Assembly: GCA_001899445.1 (NCBI GenBank)
Contig: MPOA01000006.1
Coordinates: 496,001-560,000 of the forward strand
Direction of reading: 5' to 3'
DNA length: 64,000 nt
Source of the DNA: Candidatus Desulfopertinax cowenii
GTDB lineage: Bacteria; Bacillota; Desulfotomaculia; Desulfotomaculales; Desulforudaceae
The number at the start of each line of letters is the position of its first letter. Positions within the stretch are counted from its first letter, which is position 1. A program made the position numbers and the translations under genes. The notes beneath the pieces were generated by a model. That model was given only the letters and a program-made list of their open reading frames with translations, ran no database searches and was not told the origin of the DNA. Below are positions 35,845 to 44,633 of the stretch, piece by piece.

Positions 35845-36441
35845 GTGTCGAAAAACCGGAAATATGCCGCCATCCTCGCCTATGAAGAACAATTTGCCAA
35901 AATCGTAGCCCTCCAGATCAGGGCCAGCCGTCCCAAACCCGTTTGGCATTTTTTCGTGCCCTTTATGATGGTCTTTGAATACTTAGCCGCCAAGAAGGAA
36001 ATTGGTCTGTTTGTCAGAAATTTTTTATTCGGGAGAAAACTGGCTCTTAACGCGGCCCGGGACACGATAGACGGCAAAGACCGGCAAAACAAGCCGGCGG
36101 AAATGGGGTTGCAGATTAGGGAATGGCTGTCAGCAAACGCCCTTTATTCCCCGCACATGCATCAAAAACAAATCGCGCTGGCCGATCTTCTTTTCAAACA
36201 CTACTCCCTTTTGTTTAAGGCCGAAGGCAAAGGTCATGCTTCTCTGGTCAGGAACGCCTACGTAAACCGGGTTGATTACGAATCTTTCCTGCAAAAACTT
36301 TCCGCTACGGAAAATGAAATAGACCGCCTTACGCTCCAGATGAGGGGTGAGTCAGCCGAACTGGAGTCCCAGATTTCCGTCAAACAAAAGGGTATTGCCG
36401 CTTTGAGGGCGAAAGACACCAACCAGATCTTTAGGCGGTGA
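35845..36441 (+). CDS. Unknown protein, paralogue 1 of a tandem pair linked to the transporter
   Basis: 198 residues from GTG 35845, ten bases after GGGGAGGT. The N-terminus KYAAILAYEEQFAKIVALQI is similar to that of the next gene. A hydrophobic stretch (VWHFFVPFMMVFEYLAAKK) may touch or enter the membrane. The rest is helical, with HYSLLFKAEGKGH and a C-terminal coiled coil. No catalytic motif is seen. Its fixed place after the transporter suggests a role in assembly or regulation of transport, but the function is unknown. Confidence 0.65.
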   Translation: MSKNRKYAAILAYEEQFAKIVALQIRASRPKPVWHFFVPFMMVFEYLAAKKEIGLFVRNFLFGRKLALNAARDTIDGKDRQNKPAEMGLQIREWLSANALYSPHMHQKQIALADLLFKHYSLLFKAEGKGHASLVRNAYVNRVDYESFLQKLSATENEIDRLTLQMRGESAELESQISVKQKGIAALRAKDTNQIFRR

Positions 36442-36454
36442 GGAGGCAAAGTCA

Positions 36455-37162
36455 TTGGCGTCCCTAGATGCCAGGTACCAGCTGATCATTTCCTATGAAC
36501 AGTGCTTCGCCAAAACGGTGGCCGCCAAAATTGTGGATCGGCCGGAACTTTCTCCCTGGATGATCCTGATTCCGATCATTTTCGTGCACTACCTTCACCA
36601 GCACCAGCGGTTTCGGGCGGCCGTGGACATCACCAGTAAAGAATTCATGTTTACCAAGCAAACGGCGCTTGACGCCGCTTGGCAGATGGTTCGGAACGGC
36701 GCGTCCAAGGAAGAGACCCTGGGCGAAGTGGCCGCAAAAGTGGCGGAAGATGACGCGGCGCGCCTTTCCGGGCGGGGGGCCGATTACGCCGAAAAAGCGC
36801 AAGCGATTCGCCGCGCGCAATTAAAGGAAATCGAATTGCTGATCGATCATTATGTCCGGCTTTTCAAGGCTGGAGAAGTCGGGCCTGCTGATTTACCCAC
36901 ACCACCGGGCCGAAGCCGAAAAAGAAGGCCGCTTTCCGGAAAAAACAAATACTGGGCCCTGTTGAAAAAAGCTTACCGGACCCGCACGGACTACACTCGG
37001 TTCCTTGAGCAACTGCAGCGGGCCGAAAAAGAAGTGAACCTGGCGGCAAAACGTGCTTTTAGCCAAACGGAAGGTTTTTCGGAGACCATTTCCAAGCTGG
37101 AAGCCACCACTGCTGCTTTGAGAAAGAAAGAACTGGAAGCCGTCTTCTCGTTAAAATTATAA
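36455..37162 (+). CDS. Unknown protein, paralogue 2 of a tandem pair linked to the transporter
   Basis: 235 residues from TTG 36455, eight bases after GAGGAGG and 13 bases after the preceding stop. It matches paralogue 1 in order and spacing of features: YQLIISYEQCFAKTVAAKI, a hydrophobic segment WMILIPIIFVHYL, HYVRLFKAGEVG, YRTRTDYTRFLEQL and a final coiled coil. It has an extra basic Pro-rich insert (PPGRSRKRRPLSGKN). The pair probably arose by tandem duplication and may form a heteromer. No function can be assigned. Confidence 0.65.
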   Translation: MASLDARYQLIISYEQCFAKTVAAKIVDRPELSPWMILIPIIFVHYLHQHQRFRAAVDITSKEFMFTKQTALDAAWQMVRNGASKEETLGEVAAKVAEDDAARLSGRGADYAEKAQAIRRAQLKEIELLIDHYVRLFKAGEVGPADLPTPPGRSRKRRPLSGKNKYWALLKKAYRTRTDYTRFLEQLQRAEKEVNLAAKRAFSQTEGFSETISKLEATTAALRKKELEAVFSLKL

Positions 37163-37188
37163 AGTGGGAACCACTTCGAGGTTCCCAC
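37150..37188 (-). terminator. Terminator between convergent rpsU and the accessory operon
   Basis: A perfect 9-bp stem GTGGGAACC (37164-37172) and GGTTCCCAC (37180-37188). On the minus strand, in the direction of rpsU, it is followed by TTTATAATTTTAA; on the plus strand the stem also follows the stop at 37162, so it may act both ways. Confidence 0.7.
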
Positions 37189-37230
37189 CAGGTCCCGTTG
37201 TTATTCTAATTGTACGTCCGCGCATTTATG

Positions 37231-37410
37231 CTAAAATGGGCGTTTCCGCCTGCGCGCCGCTTCGGACTTCTTCTTCCGCCTCACGCTGGGTTTTTCGTAA
37301 TGTTCATGTTTTCTGGCTTCGGAAAAAACCCCGGCCCGCTGACACGTTCTCTTGAAACGGCGTAAGGCGCTGTCCAGGGTCTCGTTCTTTCCAACTCGGA
37401 CTTCGGCCAC
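37231..37410 (-). CDS. rpsU: 30S ribosomal protein S21
   Basis: 59 residues: [19 protein letters not shown], then [20 protein letters not shown] and a basic tail, the full S21 pattern. GTG 37410 gives the family N-terminus and has GGGGGGAGGG six bases upstream; an in-frame ATG at 37416 lies directly against that site. S21 is a small-subunit protein near the mRNA platform. It has its own terminator at 37150-37188. Confidence 0.95.
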   Translation of the reverse strand: MAEVRVGKNETLDSALRRFKRTCQRAGVFSEARKHEHYEKPSVRRKKKSEAARRRKRPF

Positions 37411-37484
37411 CAGCATCCCTCCCCCCACCGATCCGGCGTCTGAGGCTTACCATGTTGTGCGTTAGCACTCCTCTGAAAATTGTT

Positions 37485-37835
37485 CTATCCAGGAGGCCAA
37501 TTCAGCTTCCGCCCGGCAAGGAGATGGTAGTGCACGTGAAAGACAACCTGCCCCCCGCCTTCCTGGCAGTTGGCCACCAGCCGGAAACCCCGCCCTTCCA
37601 GGCCAAGGTCCCGCGCCACCTGCACGGCGGCCTTCTGGAGCCGCCCCAGAATTTGTTCGTCGCCCTCCTGCAACTCGAACAAGGTGGCAATGTGCTTCTT
37701 GGGAATAAACAGGATATGTACCGGGGCCACGGGGTTGGCATCCTTAAAGGCCAGAATGTGATCATCCTCGTAAACCACGCTGGCCGGGATTTCCCGGTTC
37801 ACGATCCGGCAGAATATGCATCCTTGCAAACTCAT
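37485..37835 (-). CDS. HIT family nucleotide-binding protein (HinT-like)
   Basis: 116 residues from ATG 37835. It carries the HIT signature HVHYHLLAG (H-x-H-x-H-x-x), an N-terminal CIFCRIVNREIPASVVYED and FIPKKHIATLFEL. HinT proteins hydrolyse adenosine phosphoramidates. In many Firmicutes the gene sits between mtaB and rpsU, as here. The start overlaps no other gene in this choice; the longer frame would overlap mtaB. Confidence 0.92.
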   Translation of the reverse strand: MSLQGCIFCRIVNREIPASVVYEDDHILAFKDANPVAPVHILFIPKKHIATLFELQEGDEQILGRLQKAAVQVARDLGLEGRGFRLVANCQEGGGQVVFHVHYHLLAGRKLNWPPG

Positions 37836-37878
37836 CACCCCCCCCAAGGAGGTCACCAACAGTAGTCTATTTGACATG

Positions 37879-39195
37879 TCAGTCGGGGAATCCTGCCTCA
37901 TTATTAATTATTCCCCTTAAATTCCCCTGTTGAGTATCCTGAACGTACACTTTTATCACCCGGCCCACAAGTTCCGGCCCGCCCGAAAAAACGGTCTTCA
38001 GGTAATTTCTGGTGTAGCCCGCGGCCTGCCCGTCGGCGGCCGACTCCACCAGCACTTCGACCGTCCGCCCCCGGTAGCGGGAGGCAAACCGGCCGCGCAA
38101 CTCGCGGTCCAGCGCCAGCATCTCCTTGCTCCGTTCCCGTTTAACCCGGTAAGAGACCTGTCCCGGAAAACCGGCGGCCGGGGTCCGAGAGCGGCGGGAA
38201 AAGATGAACACGTGGAGACCGGCAAAGCCCAGACGGCGCACGAAACCAAGGCTTTCACCGTGTTCCGTGTCGGTTTCACCGGGAAAACCGACCAGCACGT
38301 CGGTGGTGACCGCCACTTCCGGTACCTGCGCCCGGATCATCTCCACCAGGGAAGCAAACTCCGCGATGGAATAACGCCGCCCCATGCGCTTGAGGACCGG
38401 GTCGCTTCCGCTCTGTAGCGGCAGGTGGAAGTGGGGGCAGCACACCGGATTTGCCGCTACCACCTCGACCAGTTCCCGGGTGATCTCATTCGGCTCCACC
38501 GAGCTCAGGCGCAGCCGTCGGAGCCCCGGGATCTGGGCCAGGCGGTTTACCAGTCCCGCCAGGTTGGCCTCTCCCAGGTCACGCCCGTAGGCACCCAGAT
38601 TGGTCCCGGTGAGCACCAGCTCCCGGTAGCCCTTGTCAACCACTTTCCGGGCCAGTTCCAGTACCCGTTCCGGGGGTCGCGAACGCAGGGGGCCGCGAGC
38701 ATGCGGCACGATGCAGTAGGTGCAGAAATCTCGGCAACCCTCCTGCACCTTGAGGAAAGCCCGGGTCCGCCCACCCAGACCGACCTCTCCCGGCAATTCC
38801 TCAAACGCCCGGACCTCTTCGACGTCTTCCACCGCCAGCACCGGACGCCGGCCAGCGGACGCCTCCTCGACCAGGTCTACAATCCTATCCCGGCCCGCCG
38901 TCCCGATCACCAGGTTCACCCCAGGGATGGCGGCCACTTCGTCCGCTGCCACCTGGGCGTAACAGCCGGTCACCACCACCAGGGCATCCGGGTTGGTCCG
39001 CACCGCCCGGCGGATCAACTGGCGCGACTTGCGGTCCCCGACGTGCGTCACCGTGCAGGTGTTCACCACATACACGTCGGCCCGCTCCTGGAAAGGCACG
39101 ACCCGGTAACCGCGCTCGCGGAAGAGTGCGGCCAGCCCCTGGGTTTCGTACTGGTTTACCTTGCAGCCCAGCGTGTAAAAAGCAACCGTCTTCAT
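37879..39195 (-). CDS. mtaB: tRNA t6A37 methylthiotransferase MtaB
   Basis: A 438-residue protein. The UPF0004 domain begins TLGCKVNQYETQGLAALF and has a Cys in VVNTCTVT and VTGCYAQVAADE for one [4Fe-4S] cluster. The radical-SAM cysteines are in EGCRDFCTYCIVPHARG. A C-terminal TRAM-like RNA-binding segment follows. It adds a methylthio group to t6A at position 37 of ANN-decoding tRNAs. ATG 39195 follows GGAGAGG at ten bases. A repeat array separates it from rsmE. Confidence 0.95.
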   Translation of the reverse strand: MKTVAFYTLGCKVNQYETQGLAALFRERGYRVVPFQERADVYVVNTCTVTHVGDRKSRQLIRRAVRTNPDALVVVTGCYAQVAADEVAAIPGVNLVIGTAGRDRIVDLVEEASAGRRPVLAVEDVEEVRAFEELPGEVGLGGRTRAFLKVQEGCRDFCTYCIVPHARGPLRSRPPERVLELARKVVDKGYRELVLTGTNLGAYGRDLGEANLAGLVNRLAQIPGLRRLRLSSVEPNEITRELVEVVAANPVCCPHFHLPLQSGSDPVLKRMGRRYSIAEFASLVEMIRAQVPEVAVTTDVLVGFPGETDTEHGESLGFVRRLGFAGLHVFIFSRRSRTPAAGFPGQVSYRVKRERSKEMLALDRELRGRFASRYRGRTVEVLVESAADGQAAGYTRNYLKTVFSGGPELVGRVIKVYVQDTQQGNLRGIINNEAGFPD

Positions 39196-39245
39196 GTTAT
39201 GCTATCCTCTCCATGCCCGGGCGCCCGGCATAGTCTCCTTAGTTT

Positions 39246-39393
39246 TAGCACTCCCAAATCCAGAGTGCCAGAAAAGGGGACAGGCTACTTTTTTAGCACT
39301 CTAAAGAACAGTCTGCCAGAAAAGTAGCCTGTCCCCTTTTCTGGCACTCTAAAGGGGAATCTGCTAAAAAAGTAGCCTGTCCCCTTTTCACCC
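39246..39393. repeat. Composite palindromic repeat array, copy 1 (REP-like)
   Basis: Three 31-bp units at 39267-39297, 39315-39345 and 39363-39393, exactly 48 bp apart. Each has an inverted-repeat arm (GCCAGAAAAG or GCTAAAAAAG type) around a core GGGGACAGGCTA or its complement TAGCCTGTCCCC. The 17-bp spacers share ACTCTAAAG at one end and ..TCT at the other. Read on the minus strand the order is two forward units and one inverted unit, identical to the copy at 55112-55238. The last unit supplies the rsmE stop codon. A non-autonomous mobile unit is the likeliest nature; no transposase is nearby. Confidence 0.85.
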
Positions 39394-40137
39394 GAGGTCG
39401 CCCCATTCGTAAAGAACCAGGGCGGCGGCGATCAGCCCGGCGGTATCGGTCCTTAACAGGCGCGGACCCAGGGAAACCGACACCGCGCCGCGGGCGGCAG
39501 CCGCGGCGGCCTCCCCCTCCGTGAAGCCGCCCTCGGGCCCGATGAAAACGAAAACATCCTCTGCGGGTGGTCGAGAACGAAGCACGTCCTTCAACGCCAC
39601 CTGCCGCTCCCTCTCCCAGAAAAAGAGCGGCAGGGCCGCCTCCGGCACCAAATCCAAGGCTTCTTTGAACCCGATCACCGGATGGACCTCCGGCACCCGC
39701 GGGCGCCAGCACTGCTCCGCCGCCTCGGTGGCGATCCGCTGCCACCGTTCCCGGCGCCGACCGGCCTTTTGGGGTTCCAGATTCACTACCACCCGTTCCG
39801 AAGTGACGGGGACGATCCGCGCTACCCCGATCTCGGTGGCCTTCTGTACCACCGTATCCATGCGGTCGCCCTTGGCCAGGGCCTGCACCAAAGTAACCCG
39901 CACCCCCGGTTCGGCCGGCGCCCCTACCTCGCCGGTCACCACGGCCCGCACCCGCTCCCGGCCGGTCTCCCGGACCTCGGCCCGGAACATCCGGCCGGAA
40001 CCGTCCAGGAGCAGCACCTCGGCCCCCGGGCTCAGCCGCAGCACCCGGGTCAGGTGGTGAGCGTCCGGCCCTGTGATCCAGGCCACATTTTGCGCCTCCC
40101 ACTGGGCGGAAGGCACGAAGAATCGCGGCGTCCTCAA
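39388..40137 (-). CDS. rsmE: 16S rRNA (m3U1498) methyltransferase RsmE
   Basis: 249 residues. SPOUT-class methyltransferase with TLVQALAKGDRMDTVVQKAT, EIGVARIVPVTSERVV, the AdoMet-knot sequence FVFIGPEGGFTEGE and SLGPRLLRTDTA. It methylates U1498 of 16S rRNA. The TTG start at 40137 overlaps the prmA stop in the sequence TTGA, with GGGGGTGAGGG just upstream. Its stop lies inside a palindromic repeat unit, so the C-terminus has been set by the repeat. Confidence 0.93.
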   Translation of the reverse strand: MRTPRFFVPSAQWEAQNVAWITGPDAHHLTRVLRLSPGAEVLLLDGSGRMFRAEVRETGRERVRAVVTGEVGAPAEPGVRVTLVQALAKGDRMDTVVQKATEIGVARIVPVTSERVVVNLEPQKAGRRRERWQRIATEAAEQCWRPRVPEVHPVIGFKEALDLVPEAALPLFFWERERQVALKDVLRSRPPAEDVFVFIGPEGGFTEGEAAAAAARGAVSVSLGPRLLRTDTAGLIAAALVLYEWGDLG

Positions 40138-40997
40138 ACCCTCACCCCCACCAGGGCCACCCATTCCCTTTCGGCCAGGTATTCTTCAATCCGAAAATCG
40201 TTGGCCAGAAGCGCGCGGCGTACCATTTCCTCCCGGCGATCCAGGATCCCGCTTAGGATGAACCGCCCGCCCGGCTCCAGGGCCGTGGCGGCTGCCGGGC
40301 ACAAAACGGTAAGCACTTCGGCCAGGATGTTCGCCACCACCAGGTCGGCTGGTTCCGAGAGGTCATCCAAGAGGTTACCCTCTCGCACCCGCACCCGGCC
40401 CGCCAGGTTATTCCGGGCCACGTTTTCGCGGGCCGTGCGGACCGCCACCGGGTCTTCGTCCACCGCCCAGACCGTCCCGGCGCCCAAAAGCGCCGCCGCG
40501 ATGGCCAGGATTCCCGAGCCGGTGCCCACGTCCAGCACGACCATTCCCGGCCGCACGTACCGTTCCAGCAACTGCAGGCACATGGCCGTGGTGGGATGGG
40601 TGCCGCAGCCAAAAGCCAGGCCGGGGTCCATTTCGATGACCAGGTCTTCCGGGCCGGGTTGGAAGCTTTCCCAGGTAGGCTTCACCACCAGCCGTTCGCC
40701 GATCCGCAGGGGTTTGTACTCCTTTCGCCAGGAGACCGACCAGTCCTCGGCGCTGATCCGGCGCACGTCTAGGCGCACCTCTCGCCCCAGGATGTTCTCC
40801 ACCCGGCGGCGCAGTTCACTCACCGTCCGGTCCGGCCGGGTTTGCACCGGAAAGTAACCCCGCACGACGGACATCCCCAAACGGGGAGAAGCGGGTTCTT
40901 CGACCCCGCTCCCCATCTCGAAAAACACGTTCGCCACCGCATCTCGAAACTGGTCGGGCGTATGGACGTCGATCTTGAGCCAGTACAAAATATCCAT
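40134..40997 (-). CDS. prmA: Ribosomal protein L11 methyltransferase
   Basis: About 287 residues. The AdoMet-binding motif is VVLDVGTGSGILAIAAALLG, with the PrmA-type DPGLAFGCGTHPTTAMCLQL and VVANILAEVL. It trimethylates ribosomal protein L11. The start is ATG 40997 or ATG 41003, two codons apart. It lies 16 bases downstream of dnaJ and is translationally coupled to rsmE, the standard clostridial order. Confidence 0.94.
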   Translation of the reverse strand: MDILYWLKIDVHTPDQFRDAVANVFFEMGSGVEEPASPRLGMSVVRGYFPVQTRPDRTVSELRRRVENILGREVRLDVRRISAEDWSVSWRKEYKPLRIGERLVVKPTWESFQPGPEDLVIEMDPGLAFGCGTHPTTAMCLQLLERYVRPGMVVLDVGTGSGILAIAAALLGAGTVWAVDEDPVAVRTARENVARNNLAGRVRVREGNLLDDLSEPADLVVANILAEVLTVLCPAAATALEPGGRFILSGILDRREEMVRRALLANDFRIEEYLAEREWVALVGVRV

Positions 40998-41013
40998 CCT
41001 CATGCCTAAAATT

Positions 41014-42138
41014 CTAGCCCATAAAGGCGTCCTTGATTTTCTTGAAAAAGCCTTTCTCCTCGGCGTACAGCTTGCTGCTCGCCTGCCGCCCGAACTCGCG
41101 CAGCAATTCCTTTTGCTTTTCGTTCAGGCGGGTGGGCGTGACCACCCGCACCTGGACCAGTTGGTCCCCGCGGCCGCCCCCGTTCAGGTAGGGGATGCCG
41201 CGGCCCCGAAGCCGGAAGATGGTGCCGGTTTGCGTGCCTTCCGGAATCCGGATGGTGGTTTTGCCGTCCAGCGTCGGCACATCCACCTCGTCGCCCAGGG
41301 CAGCCTGGACAAAAGAAATCGGCAGCTCACACAGCACGTTGTTCCCCTCGCGCTCGAAAAACTCGTCCGGGGTCACGTAGATATACACGTACAGGTCGCC
41401 CGGGGGAGCACCCCGGTACCCGGCCTCGCCCTCGCCGACCAGGCGGAGGCGGAAATCGTCACTGACGCCGGCGGGTATCTTCACCGTCAGCAAACGCATG
41501 CGCCGGACCCGGCCCGCACCCCGGCATTCTGAGCACGGGGTTTGAATGATCCGCCCCTCCCCGCGGCAGCGCTCACAGGGCCGGGTCTGGATGAAACGCC
41601 CGAAGGGCGTCTGCTGAGTGACGCTGACCTGCCCGCGGCCCCGGCACATAGGACAGGTTGCCGGGTGGGTACCCGGCGCCGCGCCGGAGCCGTCGCACTG
41701 CGGACACAGCTCAGTCCGCGGCACTCGGATTTCTTTTTCGGTCCCGAAGGCGGCCTCGCGGAAGTCGAGTTTCAAGTCGTAACGTAGGTCCTGTCCCTTC
41801 CGGGGCCCATGCGGCGCGCCCCCGCCAAAGAACATCTCGAAAATATCACCGAAACCGCCAAAGCCACCGAACCCGGCCTGACGGAAAATGTCCTCGAAGT
41901 CGAAACCACGGCCTTCGGGCCCGGCGTGGCCGTACCGGTCGTACTGGGCACGCCGTTCGGGGTCGCCCAGCACGGCCGCCGCCTCGGCGATCTCCTTGAA
42001 TTTCTCGGCCGCCCGCGGATCGTCCTTGTTGGCATCCGGATGGTACTTGCGCGCCAGCTTGCGGTAGGCCTTCTTTATTTCCTCCGGGGAGGCATCCCGC
42101 GATACCCCTAGCACTTCATAGTAGTCCCGTTTGCGCAT
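41014..42138 (-). CDS. dnaJ: Chaperone protein DnaJ
   Basis: About 374 residues. J domain with [20 protein letters not shown] and the HPD motif in [11 protein letters not shown] Gly/Phe-rich region and four CxxCxGxG-type zinc motifs follow ([32 protein letters not shown]), then the C-terminal substrate domain. It delivers substrates to DnaK. ATG 42138 gives the conserved [14 protein letters not shown] 42150 is four codons upstream. It is in the hrcA-chaperonin-grpE-dnaK-dnaJ operon. Confidence 0.96.
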   Translation of the reverse strand: MRKRDYYEVLGVSRDASPEEIKKAYRKLARKYHPDANKDDPRAAEKFKEIAEAAAVLGDPERRAQYDRYGHAGPEGRGFDFEDIFRQAGFGGFGGFGDIFEMFFGGGAPHGPRKGQDLRYDLKLDFREAAFGTEKEIRVPRTELCPQCDGSGAAPGTHPATCPMCRGRGQVSVTQQTPFGRFIQTRPCERCRGEGRIIQTPCSECRGAGRVRRMRLLTVKIPAGVSDDFRLRLVGEGEAGYRGAPPGDLYVYIYVTPDEFFEREGNNVLCELPISFVQAALGDEVDVPTLDGKTTIRIPEGTQTGTIFRLRGRGIPYLNGGGRGDQLVQVRVVTPTRLNEKQKELLREFGRQASSKLYAEEKGFFKKIKDAFMG

Positions 42139-42194
42139 TAACCTCACCATGGCCGAACTAAAATTTTGCAGGGGAATTAATCCCCTGCTCCATT

Positions 42195-44018
42195 CTACTT
42201 AACCTCGTAGTCGGCGTCCACCGTTTTATCCGGGCCATCCTTGCCCTTGCTGCCATCCCCCGGCGGCGCCTGCTGTCCCGCCTGGGCCTGCTGCTGATAC
42301 ATGGCCGTGGTCAGCATATAGAGCGGTCCCGAAAGCTCCTCGGTTTTCTTCTTGATCAACTCCACGTCCTGGCCTTCCAGGGCCTTCCGCAGTTCCTCCA
42401 TGGCCTTCTCCAGTTCCTGCACCTGGCTCGGGTCGGCCTTCTCGCGGTGCTCTTTCAGGAGCTTATCCGCCTGGTAGAGCAGCGCGTCGGCGTTGTTGCG
42501 CGTCTCGACCTCTCCCTTGCGCTTCCGGTCTTCCTCGGCGTACTTTTCGGCCTCCTTGACCATCCGCTGGATCTCTTCCTCGCTCAAGCCCGTGGACCCG
42601 GTGATCGTGATGCTCTGGGACTTGCCGGTCCCCAGGTCCTTGGCCGAAACGTTGACGATCCCGTTCACGTCAATGTCGAAGGTTACCTCGATCTGCGGCA
42701 CACCCCGCGGCGCCGGCGGAATGTCCATCAGGTGGAACCGGCCCAGGGACTTGTTGTGGGCGGCCATCGAGCGCTCACCCTGCAGGACGTGGACCTCCAC
42801 CGAGGGCTGGTTGTCGGTAGCCGTGGTAAAGATCTGGCTCTTGGACGTCGGGATGGTGGTGTTCCGCTCGATGATTTTGGTAAATACCCCACCCAGCGTC
42901 TCAATCCCCAGAGACAGCGGCGTCACGTCCAGGAGCACGATATCCTGGACCTCCCCCGCCAGTACCCCGGCCTGGATGGCCGCACCGATGGCGACGCACT
43001 CGTCTGGGTTGATCCCCTTGTGCGGCTCCTTGTCCAGGAAGCGCTTTACAGCTTCCTGGATGCATGGCATCCGGGTAGCGCCGCCCACCAGGAGAACCTT
43101 ATCAATGTCCTTGGGTTCCAGGCCGGCATCCGCCAGGGCCTGGCGGGTGGGCCCCATGGTCATCTCGACCAGATCAGCCACCAGCCCCTCGAACTTCGCC
43201 CGACTCAGGTTCATGTCCAGGTGCTTCGGGCCCTCGGCGTCCGCGGTGATGAACGGCAGGTTGATGTTGGTATTCACCACGGACGAAAGCTCAATCTTGG
43301 CCTTCTCGGCGGCCTCCTTTAGCCGCTGCATAGCCATTCGGTCCTTGCTCAGGTCAATGCCGGTCTCCCGCTTGAACTCAGCCACCAACCAGTCGATGAT
43401 CCGCTGGTCAAAGTCGTCGCCGCCCAGCCGGTTGTTGCCGCTGGTCGCCTTGACCTCGAAGACACCGTCCCCCAGTTCCAGGATAGATACGTCGAAGGTG
43501 CCGCCGCCTAGATCGAACACCAGAATGGTCTGGTCCTCTTCCTTGTCCAGGCCGTAGGCCAGCGCCGCCGCCGTGGGCTCGTTGATGATCCGCTCCACCT
43601 TCAGCCCCGCGATGCGCCCGGCGTCCTTGGTCGCCTGCCGCTGGGCATCGCTGAAGTAGGCCGGTACGGTGATCACCGCCCGCTCCACCTTGGTGCCCAG
43701 GTAGGCCTCGGCGTCCGTCTTCAGCTTCTGCAGGATCATGGCCGAGATCTCCTGCGGGGTGTACTCCTTGCCCTCGATATTCACCTTGTAGTCGGTACCC
43801 ATATGCCGCTTAATCGAAGTCACGGTCCGATCCGGGTTGCTGATCGCCTGCCGCTTGGCAACCTGGCCTACTAGCCGTTCCCCGGTTTTGGAAAAACCAA
43901 CCACCGAGGGAGTGGTCCGTCCGCCTTCCGCGTTCGGGATGACGACCGCTTCTCCGCCCTCCATCACGGCTACGCACGAGTTCGTGGTCCCCAGATCGAT
44001 GCCGATAATCTTGCTCAT
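42195..44018 (-). CDS. dnaK: Chaperone protein DnaK (Hsp70)
   Basis: 607 residues. N-terminal ATPase begins [20 protein letters not shown] and includes [20 protein letters not shown] and [15 protein letters not shown]. The substrate-binding half contains [20 protein letters not shown] and a helical lid. The tail is Gln/Pro/Gly-rich and ends DADYEVK. ATP-driven folding of nascent and damaged proteins. It starts at the stop of grpE. Heat-shock control is through the CIRCE element at 47306-47332. Confidence 0.98.
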   Translation of the reverse strand: MSKIIGIDLGTTNSCVAVMEGGEAVVIPNAEGGRTTPSVVGFSKTGERLVGQVAKRQAISNPDRTVTSIKRHMGTDYKVNIEGKEYTPQEISAMILQKLKTDAEAYLGTKVERAVITVPAYFSDAQRQATKDAGRIAGLKVERIINEPTAAALAYGLDKEEDQTILVFDLGGGTFDVSILELGDGVFEVKATSGNNRLGGDDFDQRIIDWLVAEFKRETGIDLSKDRMAMQRLKEAAEKAKIELSSVVNTNINLPFITADAEGPKHLDMNLSRAKFEGLVADLVEMTMGPTRQALADAGLEPKDIDKVLLVGGATRMPCIQEAVKRFLDKEPHKGINPDECVAIGAAIQAGVLAGEVQDIVLLDVTPLSLGIETLGGVFTKIIERNTTIPTSKSQIFTTATDNQPSVEVHVLQGERSMAAHNKSLGRFHLMDIPPAPRGVPQIEVTFDIDVNGIVNVSAKDLGTGKSQSITITGSTGLSEEEIQRMVKEAEKYAEEDRKRKGEVETRNNADALLYQADKLLKEHREKADPSQVQELEKAMEELRKALEGQDVELIKKKTEELSGPLYMLTTAMYQQQAQAGQQAPPGDGSKGKDGPDKTVDADYEVK

Positions 44019-44633
44019 TTATTCTCCCTCCTCGTTCTCCTCGTTGGCTGCCGGTTTGGCCACTTTTACCAGCGCCGGACGGATCACTTTGCCCTTAAAA
44101 TAGTACCCCGGGCGGAGTTCCTCGATTATGGTGTTTTCGGGCACTTCCCCGGATTCCACCCGGGCCACGGCTTCGTGGAGGTTGGGATCGAACTCCTCCC
44201 CCGTACCGGGGATGCGCTCCAGCCCCTGCTGGGCCAGGATTTCCCCCAGTTGCCGGTGGATCATCCGGATTCCCGTCAGAAAATCCTCCAGGCTATCGCC
44301 CGGTTTCGCCAGCGCGCGCTCGAAGTTATCCAGCACCGGCAGCATCGCGGCCACAATTTCCTCGGCCGCCTGCCGGAACCATTCCTCCCGCTCCTGGCGG
44401 GTGCGCCGGCGGAAGTTTTCGAAATCCGCCCGCAGCCGGAGCAGTTGCTGATAATATTCCTCGGCCCGGGCCGACTCAACGGCCAATTGCGCTCCAAGAT
44501 CCTGCTGCCCCTCATCCGAAACGGCCTCCGCGGCCGGCTGGGCTGGTTCGGGTTCACCTTCGGCCGGCGCGAGCGGGTCCTGGGCCGGTTCCGGTTCCGG
44601 GTCAGGCACCTGTTTCTTGTGCTTGTCACTCAT
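44019..44633 (-). CDS. grpE: Nucleotide exchange factor GrpE
   Basis: 204 residues: a disordered Glu/Pro-rich head of about 50 residues, a long helix (LRLRADFENFRRRTRQEREE) and the family C-terminus TGEEFDPNLHEAVARVES and YYFKGKVIRPALVKVAK. It releases ADP from DnaK. Its start overlaps the end of the chaperonin gene by eight bases, and its stop abuts dnaK, so all three are translated together. Confidence 0.95.
   Translation of the reverse strand: MSDKHKKQVPDPEPEPAQDPLAPAEGEPEPAQPAAEAVSDEGQQDLGAQLAVESARAEEYYQQLLRLRADFENFRRRTRQEREEWFRQAAEEIVAAMLPVLDNFERALAKPGDSLEDFLTGIRMIHRQLGEILAQQGLERIPGTGEEFDPNLHEAVARVESGEVPENTIIEELRPGYYFKGKVIRPALVKVAKPAANEENEEGE

Noticed and set aside
37450-37475. Half CIRCE (TTAGCACTC) between rpsU and the HIT gene
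   Set aside because: No second half at the proper distance, and not positioned at a heat-shock promoter.
39246-39272. CIRCE-like sequence TTAGCACTC, nine bases, GAGTGCCAG upstream of mtaB
   Set aside because: The right half is imperfect, and both halves belong to the arms and spacers of the palindromic repeat (GCTAA/GCCAG with GAGT). The match to CIRCE is by chance; the genuine perfect CIRCE is at 47306-47332.
39267-39393. Regular 48-bp periodicity resembling a CRISPR array
   Set aside because: Only three units, one inverted, with spacers that are similar to each other and palindromic arms that vary; no cas genes. It fits a REP-type composite element.
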